Origin: Micromonospora chersina
GTDB taxonomy: Bacteria; Actinomycetota; Actinomycetes; Mycobacteriales; Micromonosporaceae
Direction of reading: 5' to 3'
DNA length: 64,000 bases
Assembly (NCBI RefSeq): GCF_900091475.1
Contig: NZ_FMIB01000002.1
Location: 4,774,001-4,838,000 of the forward strand
Position 1 is the stretch's first letter, and each line of letters opens with the position of its first letter. Below, piece after piece: positions 26,131-34,660 of this stretch. Made by a program: the position numbers and the translations under genes. A model generated the notes under the pieces. The model had not been told where the DNA came from, made no database searches, and saw only the letters and a list, made by a program, of their open reading frames with translations.

Positions 26131-27573
26131 ATGGCCGTCACCCCGCCCGGCGGAGCCCTGCCGCCGCCGCCGACCGCGCCCGCCGTCCCGCCGGGGTCGC
26201 CGGCTCCCCGGATGCCGCTGCGGCGGCTCGGCCGGCGGCGGTTCCTGGCGCTGGCCGGGGTGGTGCTGCTGATCGCCGCCGGCGCCGTCTTCATGGTCTT
26301 CACCCTGGGCGAGAGCCTCGGCGCGGAGGCGCTGCTGGTGGGCGTGATCGCGGCGATCCTGCCGGTGCCGGTGCTGGTCTCCTGCTTCCTGTGGCTCGAC
26401 CGTTACGAGCCCGAGCCGCTGAAGTACCTGATCTTCTGCTTCGCCTGGGGCGCGTTCGTCTCCACCGCCATCTCGCTGCTGGTCAACGAGACCGGTGCCC
26501 GGCTGTTCAAGGACTGGGGGCTGCCGGCGGCGCTGACCGCCGTGCTGGTCGCCCCGTTCATCGAGGAACTGACCAAGGCGGCCGGCCCGCTGCTGCTGCT
26601 GATCTTCCGCCGCCGGGAGTTCTCCGGGATCACCGACGGCCTGGTCTACTGCGGGCTCTCCGCGGTCGGCTTCGCCATGGTGGAGAACATCCTCTACCTG
26701 GGCGGTTACGGCTACCGCACCGGCGTCGAGGAGTACGGGCCGGCCACCGGCGCGCGTCAGGTCATCGCCATCTTCATCGTGCGGATCCTGCTCTTCGGCT
26801 TCGCCCACCCGCTGTTCACCTCGATGACCGGCGTGGGGCTGGGGGTCGCCGCGCGTGCCGCCGACCGGCGGGTGCGTTTCCTGGCGCCGATCGCCGGTCT
26901 GCTGCTGGCCATGATGCTGCACGGCACCTGGAACCTGCTGCCCTCGCTGGCCGCCGCCACCGGGCAGCCGCTGATCGCGCTGTACGGCTACATCGGCGTG
27001 ATGGTGCCGATCTTCTTCGGCATGGTGGGGCTTGCCGTCTGGCTGCGTGCCTGGGAGGGGCGGCTCACCGAACGCACGCTGCCCGACTACGTCCGGGCCG
27101 GCTGGCTCACCCCGCCCGAGGTGGCGGCGCTGGGCAGCCTCGGCCGGCGGCACGCCGCCCGCACGTGGGCCCGGCGGGTGGCCGGTGACGGCGGGGTGCG
27201 GGCCATGCGCGGCTACCAGTTCGCCGCCACCCGGCTGGCGCTGCTGCGCGACGGGATGCGCCGGGGGTTGGACCGCAAGCCCGCCGAGCGGGACCGGACG
27301 GCGCGGGAGGAACGGGAGCTGCTGGACGCGATCGGGGCGTACCGGGCGTTCTTCGTGGGGCGCGACCCGCAGGCGCCGGTCGGGGTCTGGGACGGGCAGC
27401 GCTACCACCTGCGGTTCCCGGACGGGTCGCAGCGCGCGGTCGAGGCCCCGGACGAGCCGGTGGTGCCGATCCCGGTGGTGCTGGCCCCGCCGCCGCCACC
27501 CTTCCCGCACCCCTACGGCCCGCCCGGCGGCTACGGTCACCGCCCCGCCGCCCCCTGGGGTCCGCACGCCTGA
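26131..27573 (+). CDS. PrsW family intramembrane metalloprotease
   Basis: A 480-residue protein with about nine membrane helices. The putative catalytic residues of the PrsW/CAAX-type fold are present: E145-E146 (FIEELTKA), the ENILY motif, H226 (AHPLFTSM) and H264 (LHGTWN). PrsW in Bacillus performs site-1 cleavage of an anti-sigma factor; the target here is unknown, though a sigma factor gene lies 6 kb away. The N-terminus (30 residues) and C-terminus are Pro-rich and cytoplasmic. ATG 26131 is supported by TACGCT (26119-26124) 6 nt upstream. Confidence 0.88.
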   Translation: MAVTPPGGALPPPPTAPAVPPGSPAPRMPLRRLGRRRFLALAGVVLLIAAGAVFMVFTLGESLGAEALLVGVIAAILPVPVLVSCFLWLDRYEPEPLKYLIFCFAWGAFVSTAISLLVNETGARLFKDWGLPAALTAVLVAPFIEELTKAAGPLLLLIFRRREFSGITDGLVYCGLSAVGFAMVENILYLGGYGYRTGVEEYGPATGARQVIAIFIVRILLFGFAHPLFTSMTGVGLGVAARAADRRVRFLAPIAGLLLAMMLHGTWNLLPSLAAATGQPLIALYGYIGVMVPIFFGMVGLAVWLRAWEGRLTERTLPDYVRAGWLTPPEVAALGSLGRRHAARTWARRVAGDGGVRAMRGYQFAATRLALLRDGMRRGLDRKPAERDRTAREERELLDAIGAYRAFFVGRDPQAPVGVWDGQRYHLRFPDGSQRAVEAPDEPVVPIPVVLAPPPPPFPHPYGPPGGYGHRPAAPWGPHA

Positions 27574-27596
27574 GCGGCCGCACTGCGCCCGTACCG

Positions 27597-27764
27597 TCAG
27601 GTCATCAGGCCGGTGAGGAAGTCGCCGAGGCCCTGGGCGATGGCCATGAGCGCCGCCCCGATCCCCTTGAACAGCTGGGCCGCGCCGTCCGGCCGGAACG
27701 CCATGAAGTAGATCAGGAACGCGAGGAATCCCCAGGCAAGTATCTTCTTGATGACTACCGGCAT
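27597..27764 (-). CDS. Small membrane peptide, 55 residues
   Basis: A short frame starting MPVVIKKILAW, with one hydrophobic helix (about residues 8-23, GFLAFLIYFMAF), a short RPDGAAQ turn, and an amphipathic second segment rich in Gly/Ala (LFKGIGAALMAIAQGLGDFL). GGGAGGG just before the ATG supports translation. Function unknown. It lies between convergent PrsW and a GroES-like gene on the same strand. Confidence 0.68.
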   Translation of the reverse strand: MPVVIKKILAWGFLAFLIYFMAFRPDGAAQLFKGIGAALMAIAQGLGDFLTGLMT

Positions 27765-27843
27765 GATCCCTCCCCAGGGCGCTGTCGTGCCTGGGGCTTC
27801 CCGCCGGGCAGCGGCGCAAACGGCGCCCGCGCCGGGGCGGCGC

Positions 27844-28191
27844 CTACAGGTAGAGGCCGGTCGAGCCGGTCTGCTCCTTCTCCACCCGCTCGGCCGCCAC
27901 GGCGTGCACGTCCCGCTCGCGCAGCAGGACGTACGCCCGGCCGTGCAGTTCGACCTCGGAGCGGTCGTCCGGGTCGAACAGCACCCGGTCGCCGGAGACG
28001 ATGGAGCGCACGTTCGGGCCGACGCCCACCGCGGTGGCCCAGGCCAGCCGCTTGCCGACCGCGGCGGTGGCCGGGATGACGATGCCGGCGGTGGAGCGGC
28101 GTTCCCCCTCGCCGTTCTCGGTACGCACCAGCACGCGGTCGTGCAGCAGGCGGATCGGAAGGCCGGTGTCGAGGTCCTGGTCGGCGGTCAC
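27844..28191 (-). CDS. GroES-like co-chaperonin (Cpn10 family)
   Basis: A 115-residue protein with the Cpn10 fold: PIRLLHDRVLVR at the N-terminus, a mobile-loop-like RRSTAGIVIP, and VGPNVRSIVSGDRVLFDP. It is longer than usual GroES (about 97-100) and has an unusual C-terminal extension (AAERVEKEQTGSTGLYL). It is 13 kb from groEL and has no CIRCE, so it may be a divergent paralogue rather than the main GroES. GTG 28191 follows TAGCGT (28198-28203) by 6 nt. Confidence 0.8.
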   Translation of the reverse strand: MTADQDLDTGLPIRLLHDRVLVRTENGEGERRSTAGIVIPATAAVGKRLAWATAVGVGPNVRSIVSGDRVLFDPDDRSEVELHGRAYVLLRERDVHAVAAERVEKEQTGSTGLYL

Positions 28192-28197
28192 GCGAAG

Positions 28198-28203
28198 ACG
28201 CTA
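28198..28203 (-). promoter_or_regulatory. -10 element TAGCGT for the GroES-like gene
   Basis: Six nt before GTG 28191. Confidence 0.4.
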
Positions 28204-28344
28204 CCGCGTGCCCGGTGACGGGTCCCGGCGTGGTTGGGCGGGGCGGCAGGGGGGCAATGTGTGGCGCAGTCGCCCTAGGGTGGGGCGGACGGACGTATCC
28301 TGTCCCCTTGTCTTCAGGGGCGGACCAGTTTGCGGGAGGTGCGC

Positions 28345-29643
28345 TTGAGCCGCTTCGAGCGGATGCGTGGACGGCTCCGCCGCGCGTACGAGTCCGGCCG
28401 CGAGTCGGCGCGGGCCCGCCGGCCCGACCCGGACCGGTCGCCGGAGGAGTCGGGCCTCGCCTCGCCCTCCGCGCCGGGCCCGGCCGCGCCCCCGACGGCG
28501 ACAGTGGTGGGCGCGGAGCCGCCGGCCCCCGTGCACGCCTCGACCACCAGCCAGGACGACGTGGAGGTGCCGCACGCGCTGCGGATCGCCGCGGCCTGGT
28601 GCTGGCGGCTCATCGTGGTGGGCATCGTCACCTGGTCGCTGCTCAAGATCGTCGGCACCATCCGCATCGTGATCATCCCGCTGGCGGTCGCGCTGCTGCT
28701 CTCCGCGCTGCTCGCCCCGGCGGTCGGCTGGCTGCTCAGGGCGCGCCTGCCCCGGTCGCTGGCCACCGGCGTGGTGCTGGTCGGCGGCCTGGCCGCGGTG
28801 ATCGGCACGCTGACCCTGGTGGTGAACGAGTTCATCCAGGGCGTGCCGGAGCTGAGCGAGAAGTCGTCCCAGGGCGTCCGGCAGATCCAGGACTGGCTCA
28901 AGACCGGCCCGCTGCACCTCTCCGACGGCCAGCTCAACCGCTACATCGACGAGGCCCAGAGCTGGATCAACGGCAACACGGAGAAGTTCACCAGCGGGGC
29001 GCTCAACACGGCGGCCACCCTGGCCGAGGTGCTCACCGGCACCGTTCTGGTGCTCTTCGCGACGTTCTTCTTCCTCCGGGACGGCAGCAAGATCTGGCGG
29101 TTCCTGGTCCGGCTGCTGCCGGTGAACGCCCGCTGGAAGGTGGACGACGCCGGCCGGGCCTCCTGGTCGACGCTCGGCGCCTACGTACGGGCCACCGTGC
29201 TGGTCGCCTTCATCGACGCCCTGGGCATCGGCATCTTCCTGGTCATCTTCGACATCCCGTTCGCGTTCCCGCTGGCCGCGCTGGTCTTCCTGGGCGCGTT
29301 CATCCCGATCGTCGGCGCCTTCCTGTCCGGCGTGGTGGCCGTCCTGGTAGCGCTCGTCGACAGCGGCCCGGTGACCGCGCTGATCATCCTGGGCGCGGTG
29401 ATCGGCGTGCAGCAGGTCGAGGGGCACGTGCTCCAGCCGCTGATCATGGGCCGGGCGGTCGCCATCCACCCGCTCGCCGTGATCATCGGCATCGCGGCCG
29501 GCGTGGTGCTGGCCGGCATCGCCGGCGCGCTCGTCGCGGTGCCGCTGATCGCCGTGCTCAACACCGCGGTCCGCCGGCTCGCCGCGCGCACCGTGCCGGA
29601 CACCCCGCCGGACGCCGTGGTGGTCGCCTCCCAGGCGCCCTGA
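28345..29643 (+). CDS. AI-2E family transporter
   Basis: A 432-residue membrane protein of the AI-2E/PerM exporter family. A charged cytoplasmic N-terminus of about 85 residues is followed by eight helices. A soluble loop lies after VVNEFIQGVPELSEKS, and the C-terminal half holds the family motif IPIVGAFLSG and EGHVLQPLIMGRAV. The substrate is not known; some family members act as Na+/H+ antiporters. The start is TTG 28345, with GGGAGG (28334-28339) 5 nt upstream. Confidence 0.87.
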   Translation: MSRFERMRGRLRRAYESGRESARARRPDPDRSPEESGLASPSAPGPAAPPTATVVGAEPPAPVHASTTSQDDVEVPHALRIAAAWCWRLIVVGIVTWSLLKIVGTIRIVIIPLAVALLLSALLAPAVGWLLRARLPRSLATGVVLVGGLAAVIGTLTLVVNEFIQGVPELSEKSSQGVRQIQDWLKTGPLHLSDGQLNRYIDEAQSWINGNTEKFTSGALNTAATLAEVLTGTVLVLFATFFFLRDGSKIWRFLVRLLPVNARWKVDDAGRASWSTLGAYVRATVLVAFIDALGIGIFLVIFDIPFAFPLAALVFLGAFIPIVGAFLSGVVAVLVALVDSGPVTALIILGAVIGVQQVEGHVLQPLIMGRAVAIHPLAVIIGIAAGVVLAGIAGALVAVPLIAVLNTAVRRLAARTVPDTPPDAVVVASQAP

Positions 29644-29658
29644 CCCGACCGACCCGTC

Positions 29659-29698
29659 GACGCCCGCGTCGCCCCCACCGGGGGGAGGCGCGGGCGTC
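29659..29698. terminator. Bidirectional terminator between AI-2E and DinG genes
   Basis: GACGCCCGCG (29659-29668) pairs perfectly with CGCGGGCGTC (29689-29698); an inner CCCCC/GGGGG stem shortens the loop. Confidence 0.75.
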
Positions 29699-31838
29699 AG
29701 CTCTTGGCGAGCCGCTCCAGCGCGCCCCGCGCCACGTCCGGGCGGGTGGTGTACCAGAACGGGGGCAGCGAGCGCCGCAGGAACGGGCCGTAGCCCCGGG
29801 CGGTCTCCAGCCGGGAGTCGAGCACCGCCACCACGCCCCGGTCGCCGGTGGCCCGGATCAGCCGGCCGACGCCCTGCGCCAGCCGGACCGCCGCGATCGG
29901 CACGCTCACCGCCGCGAAACCGGAGCCGCCACCGGCGTCGACCGCCGCCGCCCGGGCCGCGGCGAGCGGCTCGTCGGGCCGGGGGAAGGGCAGCCGGTCG
30001 ATCACCACGAGCTGGCAGGAGTCGCCCGGCACGTCGACCCCCTGCCAGAGCGACATCACACCGAACAGGCAGCTCTCCCGCTCCTCGCGGAACCGGCGGA
30101 CCAGCAGCGGCAGCGCCTCCTCGCCCTGCAGCAGCACCGGCAGGTCGGTGCGCGCGCGGAGCAGCTCCGCCGCCTGCTGCGCGGCCCGCCGGGAGGAGAA
30201 GAGCCCGAGGGTACGCCCACCGAGCGCCCCGACCAGCGCCAGCAGCTCCTCACCGGCCGCCTCGGGCAGCCCGGAGACGCTGGGCCGGGGCAGGTGCGCA
30301 GCGACGTACAGGATGCCCTGCCGGGCGTAGTCGAAGGGTGAGCCGACGTCGAGCGACGTCCAGCCGGGCCCCTCGGTGGCCGGAACCGTGCCGATGGCCG
30401 CCCGGCTGCCGTCGGTGCTCGCCACCGGGGGCGTGGTGCCCGTGCGGCCGGCGGCGGCCGCGGTGGCCATCGCGGCGGCGGCCGGGGAGGGCGGGGCGGG
30501 CGGCGGCGCGTCCAGCCCCAGCGCCCGGGCCACCGTGTCGAACCGGCCGCCCAGCGCCAGGGTGGCCGAGGTGGCGACCACGGTGCGCTCGTCGTAGAGG
30601 TGGGTGGCGAGGGTGCCGGCGACCGACAGCGGGGCCACCACGAGCGCCCGGCGGCTGCCGTTCTCCGGCTTCTCCACCCAGGCCACGTCGTGGTCGGCCT
30701 CCTCCAGCAGCCGCTGCGCGGTGGTGGACAGCTCGTCCAGCGCGGCCTTGGCCTGCTGCTTGCGCACCGGGTCCGGGTCGTCGGCCTTGATGTCGCCGAT
30801 CGCCTCCAGCGCGGCCCGGGTGGCCGCGTCGAGCAGGGTGCACGCCTCGCGCAGCGCGGGCGGCAGGCCGGCGGTGAGCCGCCCGGCCGGGGCCTCGGCC
30901 AGCCCCACGGCGAGCGCGTCGCCGGCCTCGGTGAGCCGCTCGGCCACGTCGGGCCGGAGCAGCGGCCGGGCCCGGCGGGCGGACCGGTCGATCAGCTGCG
31001 GCTCCAGCTCGGCCTGGGCCGCCGAGGAGACCCGGTCGGCCAGCTCGTGCGCCTCGTCCACCACGAGCAGCTTGTGCGGCGGCACGATGTGCCGGCCCGC
31101 GAGCATGTCGACGGCGAGCAGGCTGTGGTTGGTCACCACGATGTCGGCCTCGCGGGCCCGGGCCCGGGACGCCTCCGCGAAGCACTCCTGACCGAACGGG
31201 CAGCGGGTGGCGCCCACGCACTCCCGGGCCGGCATCGAGGCGCTGCGCCACACCTGGTCGTCGACGCCCGGGTCCAGCTCGTCGCGGTCGCCCGTGGCGG
31301 TCTTCTCCGCCCAGTCGCGCAGCCGCTGCATCTGCTTGCCCAGCCGGCCCGCCTCGCCGAGCCACTTGGTGCCGCCGCCGGGGCGCGGGGCGTCGAAGAG
31401 GGTGTCCTCCGGCTCCTCCTCCATCGAGTTGTCCAGCCGGGCCAGGCAGAGGTAGTGGTGCCGCCCCTTGAGCACGGCGAAGGTGGGGCGGCGGCCGAGC
31501 ACCGGCTCGACCGCGTCGGCAAGCCGGGGCAGGTCGTGGTCGACCAGCTGGGACTGCAACGCCAGGGTGGCCGTGGAGACCACCACCGGGCCGTCCACGG
31601 TCAGCGCCGGGGCCAGGTAGGCAAGCGACTTGCCGGTGCCGGTGCCGGCCTGCACGAGCAGGTGCTCGCCGGAGGCGATGCTGCGCTCGATCGCCTCGGC
31701 CATCTGCTGCTGGCCGGGCCGGGCGGCGCCGCCGGGGACCGCGCCGACCGCGGCGGCCAGCAGCTCACCGCCGCCGGGCTTGCCGCCCCGGCGCTTCTTG
31801 GGAACGGCGGGGCCGGTGGCGGTGCGGGGCGGGGTCAC
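29697..31838 (-). CDS. DinG-type ATP-dependent DNA helicase
   Basis: A 713-residue superfamily 2 helicase of the XPD/DinG group. Walker A is VQAGTGTGKS, the DEAH box is VVDEAHELADR, and motif VI is GVGRLIRATGDRG. Four cysteines in HYLCL and ECVGATRCPFGQECF would bind the 4Fe-4S cluster of this group. It is expected to unwind DNA 5'-3' in repair. A 60-residue Pro/Ala insertion (PPPAPPSPAAAAMATAA region) sits between the helicase domains. GTG 31838 is chosen from TACGGT at 31845-31850; the longer frame to 31964 lacks a promoter and would overlap DUF402. Confidence 0.9.
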   Translation of the reverse strand: MTPPRTATGPAVPKKRRGGKPGGGELLAAAVGAVPGGAARPGQQQMAEAIERSIASGEHLLVQAGTGTGKSLAYLAPALTVDGPVVVSTATLALQSQLVDHDLPRLADAVEPVLGRRPTFAVLKGRHHYLCLARLDNSMEEEPEDTLFDAPRPGGGTKWLGEAGRLGKQMQRLRDWAEKTATGDRDELDPGVDDQVWRSASMPARECVGATRCPFGQECFAEASRARAREADIVVTNHSLLAVDMLAGRHIVPPHKLLVVDEAHELADRVSSAAQAELEPQLIDRSARRARPLLRPDVAERLTEAGDALAVGLAEAPAGRLTAGLPPALREACTLLDAATRAALEAIGDIKADDPDPVRKQQAKAALDELSTTAQRLLEEADHDVAWVEKPENGSRRALVVAPLSVAGTLATHLYDERTVVATSATLALGGRFDTVARALGLDAPPPAPPSPAAAAMATAAAAGRTGTTPPVASTDGSRAAIGTVPATEGPGWTSLDVGSPFDYARQGILYVAAHLPRPSVSGLPEAAGEELLALVGALGGRTLGLFSSRRAAQQAAELLRARTDLPVLLQGEEALPLLVRRFREERESCLFGVMSLWQGVDVPGDSCQLVVIDRLPFPRPDEPLAAARAAAVDAGGGSGFAAVSVPIAAVRLAQGVGRLIRATGDRGVVAVLDSRLETARGYGPFLRRSLPPFWYTTRPDVARGALERLAKS

Positions 31839-31844
31839 CGTGCG

Positions 31845-31850
31845 ACCGTA
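31845..31850 (-). promoter_or_regulatory. -10 element TACGGT for the DinG gene
   Basis: Six nt before GTG 31838; it decides the start. Confidence 0.45.
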
Positions 31851-31949
31851 CCCGCCGCCGCCGACAGGGGATGGGTCGCTCCGCCGCGTGGCGTGGCCGG
31901 CGGGTCGCGTCCGGTTACCTGCCGATCGCGTCGCGTGGCCGGAATCGGT

Positions 31950-31955
31950 TAGGGT
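31950..31955 (+). promoter_or_regulatory. -10 element TAGGGT for the DUF402 gene
   Basis: Seven nt before ATG 31963. Confidence 0.45.
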
Positions 31956-31962
31956 GCCAATC

Positions 31963-32469
31963 ATGCCGAGCGACGTGGTCCGCGTGATCTACCGCAAGTA
32001 CGACGGCAGCGCACACCGCGACTACCCGGCCCGCAGGCTCGCCGAGGACGACCTCGGTGTCTGGCTCGGCGTGCCGGCCGGCACCGAGTCGGTCTACCAC
32101 GGCCGGCCGTCCGTGGAGCAGATCCCGTTCGTCCTGCTGGTGCCCCGGCACGGCTGGTGGACCGGCATGTTCAACCCCCCGCCGCGCACCAGCGAGGTCT
32201 ACTGCGACATCGCCACCCCGGCCCGCTGGGAGGGCGAGGAGACGGTCCACCTGGTCGACCTCGACCTGGACGTGGTGCGCCGCCGCGAGACCGGCCTGGT
32301 CGAGCTGCGCGACGAGGACGAGTTCGCCGAGCACCGGGCCCGCTGGTCCTACCCGGACGACGTGGTGGCCGAGGCGCAGGCCGCGGCCCGCTGGCTGCTC
32401 GGCGCGCTCGGTGACGGCACCGAGCCGTTCGCCACCTCCTACCGGAAGTGGCTGGCCCTGGTGGTCTGA
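31963..32469 (+). CDS. DUF402 domain protein (possible nucleoside phosphatase)
   Basis: A 168-residue soluble protein. WWTGMFNPPPRTSEVYCDIATPARWEGEETVHLVDLDLDVVR is the DUF402/FomD-like barrel core, with several acidic metal-binding candidates (DLDLD, DEDEF). Some family members are nucleoside di/triphosphatases; the role here is not proven. It is divergent from dinG and ends 7 bp before the convergent sigma factor. Confidence 0.83.
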   Translation: MPSDVVRVIYRKYDGSAHRDYPARRLAEDDLGVWLGVPAGTESVYHGRPSVEQIPFVLLVPRHGWWTGMFNPPPRTSEVYCDIATPARWEGEETVHLVDLDLDVVRRRETGLVELRDEDEFAEHRARWSYPDDVVAEAQAAARWLLGALGDGTEPFATSYRKWLALVV

Positions 32470-32476
32470 GCCGGCC

Positions 32477-33433
32477 TCAGAGCCGCGGCGGCCAGTCCTC
32501 GTCGGCCCCGACGCCGCCCAGGCGGGCCACCTTCTCCGGATTGAGCTGGTTGAACACGCCGGTGATCCGCCCCTCGTGCACGGCGAACGAGGTGACCATC
32601 CGCAGCGGCCGCCCGTCCCGGAACACCGTCTCCGCCTGCCAGCCCAGCGCGCCGTCGACAAGCACCGGCCGGGCGCGCAGGGGGCCGCCCCAGCGGTCGG
32701 CCTGGCCGAAGAGGCCGAGGATGAAGCGGCCGGCCAGCTCGGCGCCGACCACCGGCCGGCGGGCGGCCGGGAAGTGCCCGCCGCTGTCGCCGATCACCAC
32801 CACGTCCGGGGCGAGCACCTCGACCAGCCGGTCCAGCTCCCCGGACTCGACCGCCGCCACGAACGCGGCGAGCACCTTGTGCTGCTCGGCCAGGTCGGCG
32901 GTGTGCCGGGGCACGTCCGGCGCGGTGACCGCGCGGCGGCCCCGGGAGGCGAGCTGCCGGGCGGCCGCCGGTGTGGTGCCGAGCACGTCGGCGACAGTGG
33001 CGAACGGCACCGCGAAGACGTCGTGCAGCACGAACGCCACCCGCTGCTCCGGGGTGAGCCGCTCCAGCACCACGAGCAGGGCCGTGCCGAGCTGGTCGGC
33101 CCGGACCGCCCGCTCGGCCGGGTCGGGGGCGAACCCGTCCGCCGTGGGGGCCGCGCTCACCACCGGCTCCGGCAGCCACTGACCGGGGTACGCCTCGCGG
33201 CGTACCCGGGCGGAGCGCAGCACGTCGAGGCAGATCCGTGAGCAGGTGGTGGTGAGCCAGCCCCGCAGGTCGCGGACCTGTGCCCGGGCGGCCGGGTCGG
33301 CGAGCGCGCCCGCGTAGCGCAGCCAGGTCTCCTGGACCGCGTCCTCGGCCTCGCTCCGGCTGCCCAGCATCCGCTGCGCCACCGCCAGCAGGTGCCCGCG
33401 TTCCGCCTCGAACTCCGCCGCCAGCTCCTGCAC
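32477..33433 (-). CDS. SigJ-type ECF sigma factor with SnoaL-like C-terminus
   Basis: A 318-residue sigma factor. Region 2 runs from RGHLLAVAQRMLGSRSEAEDAVQETWLRY, region 4 includes LTPEQRVAFVLHDVFAVPFATVADVLGTTPAAARQLASRGR, and an NTF2/SnoaL-like domain begins near residue 200 (LAAFVAAVESGELDRLVEVLAPDVVVIGDSGG). In this ECF group, the C-terminal domain replaces a separate anti-sigma factor as the control module. GTG 33433 follows GGGAGGAG with 6 nt spacing. No anti-sigma gene is adjacent. Confidence 0.9.
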   Translation of the reverse strand: MQELAAEFEAERGHLLAVAQRMLGSRSEAEDAVQETWLRYAGALADPAARAQVRDLRGWLTTTCSRICLDVLRSARVRREAYPGQWLPEPVVSAAPTADGFAPDPAERAVRADQLGTALLVVLERLTPEQRVAFVLHDVFAVPFATVADVLGTTPAAARQLASRGRRAVTAPDVPRHTADLAEQHKVLAAFVAAVESGELDRLVEVLAPDVVVIGDSGGHFPAARRPVVGAELAGRFILGLFGQADRWGGPLRARPVLVDGALGWQAETVFRDGRPLRMVTSFAVHEGRITGVFNQLNPEKVARLGGVGADEDWPPRL

Positions 33434-33550
33434 GTCGTGCTCCTCCCGCCCGGAGTTCCCATTCTCCCCGTACCCCGGGATACGCCGCGGTCCCCCCGGC
33501 GTGGCACCGCTCGGGAGGCGGGCGCGGGCGGGGTGGGTGAGGATCGGGGG

Positions 33551-34540
33551 ATGAGCGGTGGCGACGAGGTGGTGCGGCCCGACGGCGGGTCGATGCGGGA
33601 ACTGCTCCGGGCCGGCCCCGGCGCGGTGGACCTGGCGGCGGTGGATCCCCGGTCGACACCGGGCCTGCCCGCGGCGTCCGGGCACGGCAAGGGGCGCAAG
33701 GAGTGGGCGCGCGGGCAGGTCGAGCTGCTCGGCGCGGAGCTCGGCCGGCAGCAGGAGATGCTGTACGCCTCCGCGAAGGGCGCCGCCGGCCCGGGGAGCG
33801 CGACCAGCGCACCCACCCAGGCCGGCGCCCACCTCGACGGTGACCGCCCGCGCCGGGTGCTGCTGGTGCTCCAGGCCATGGACTGCGGGGGCAAGGACGG
33901 CACGGTCAAGCGGGTGGCCGGCGCCATGAACCCGCTCGGCCTGCACATCCGCTCGTTCGGCCCGCCGACGGACGAGGAGCGGCGGCACGACTTCCTCTGG
34001 CGCATCCGGCGGGCCCTCCCGCCCCCCGGCTACGTGGGCGTCTTCAACCGCTCGCACTACGAGGACGTGCTGATCGCCCGGGTCGAGGGCCTGGTCGACG
34101 AGCACACCTGGCGGGGCCGCTACGACCTGATCAACGACTTCGAGCGGGAACTGGCCGACAACGCGGTGACCGTGGTGAAGGTCATGCTGCACATTTCGTA
34201 CGCCGAGCAGGGCGAGCGGCTGATGGAGCGGCTCACCGACCCGACGAAGTACTGGAAGTACAACCCGAGCGACCTGGACACCCGGGCACGTTGGGACGAT
34301 TACCAGGCGGCGTACGCCGAGGCGATCGAGCGGTGCGGCCCGGACGACGCGCCCTGGTTCGTGGTGCCGGCGGACCGGAAGTGGTACCGCGACTGGGCGG
34401 TGGCGCACCTGCTCAGGGAGACGTTCGACGGGTTGGATCTGGGGTATCCGCCTGCCGATTTCGACATCGCGCGGGAGCGGGACCGGCTGCGGAGCGAGGG
34501 TGGCACGGGGCAAGGTGAACAGCAGGTGAACGAGCGGTGA
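33551..34540 (+). CDS. Polyphosphate kinase 2 family protein
   Basis: A 329-residue PPK2-family kinase, transferring phosphate between polyphosphate and nucleotides. Walker A-like QAMDCGGKDGTVKRV is near residue 115, followed by FNRSHYEDVL and the lid region DPTKYWKYNPSDLD. The VPADRKWYRDWAV segment is conserved. Nucleotide specificity (AMP, ADP or GDP) cannot be told. The N-terminal 50 residues are variable. The last codons overlap the PHO box that precedes the DUF47-pit operon. Confidence 0.9.
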   Translation: MSGGDEVVRPDGGSMRELLRAGPGAVDLAAVDPRSTPGLPAASGHGKGRKEWARGQVELLGAELGRQQEMLYASAKGAAGPGSATSAPTQAGAHLDGDRPRRVLLVLQAMDCGGKDGTVKRVAGAMNPLGLHIRSFGPPTDEERRHDFLWRIRRALPPPGYVGVFNRSHYEDVLIARVEGLVDEHTWRGRYDLINDFERELADNAVTVVKVMLHISYAEQGERLMERLTDPTKYWKYNPSDLDTRARWDDYQAAYAEAIERCGPDDAPWFVVPADRKWYRDWAVAHLLRETFDGLDLGYPPADFDIARERDRLRSEGGTGQGEQQVNER

Positions 34541-34542
34541 AT
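34514..34542. promoter_or_regulatory. PHO box upstream of DUF47-pit, three 11-bp units
   Basis: GGTGAAC-AGCA-GGTGAAC-GAGC-GGTGAAT, exactly 11-bp period. This is the PhoP-binding direct repeat (GTTCACC on the opposite strand). It overlaps the 3' end and stop codon of the PPK2 gene and lies about 27 bp before TTGCCC (34570-34575) of the downstream promoter. Confidence 0.75.
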
Positions 34543-34569
34543 CGGGCCTGACCAGGGGTGGGCCGGGCG

Positions 34570-34597
34570 TTGCCCGGTTCCACGGGGTACCTAGCAT
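34570..34597 (+). promoter_or_regulatory. Promoter of the DUF47-pit operon
   Basis: TTGCCC (34570-34575) and TAGCAT (34592-34597) with 16-nt spacing, about 64 nt before the start codon. Confidence 0.45.
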
Positions 34598-34660
34598 GCG
34601 CAGAGCAGACGCCCTCCGGGGCGGCGGCCACCCTTCCACCGACACGACGAGGTCCGTGCT

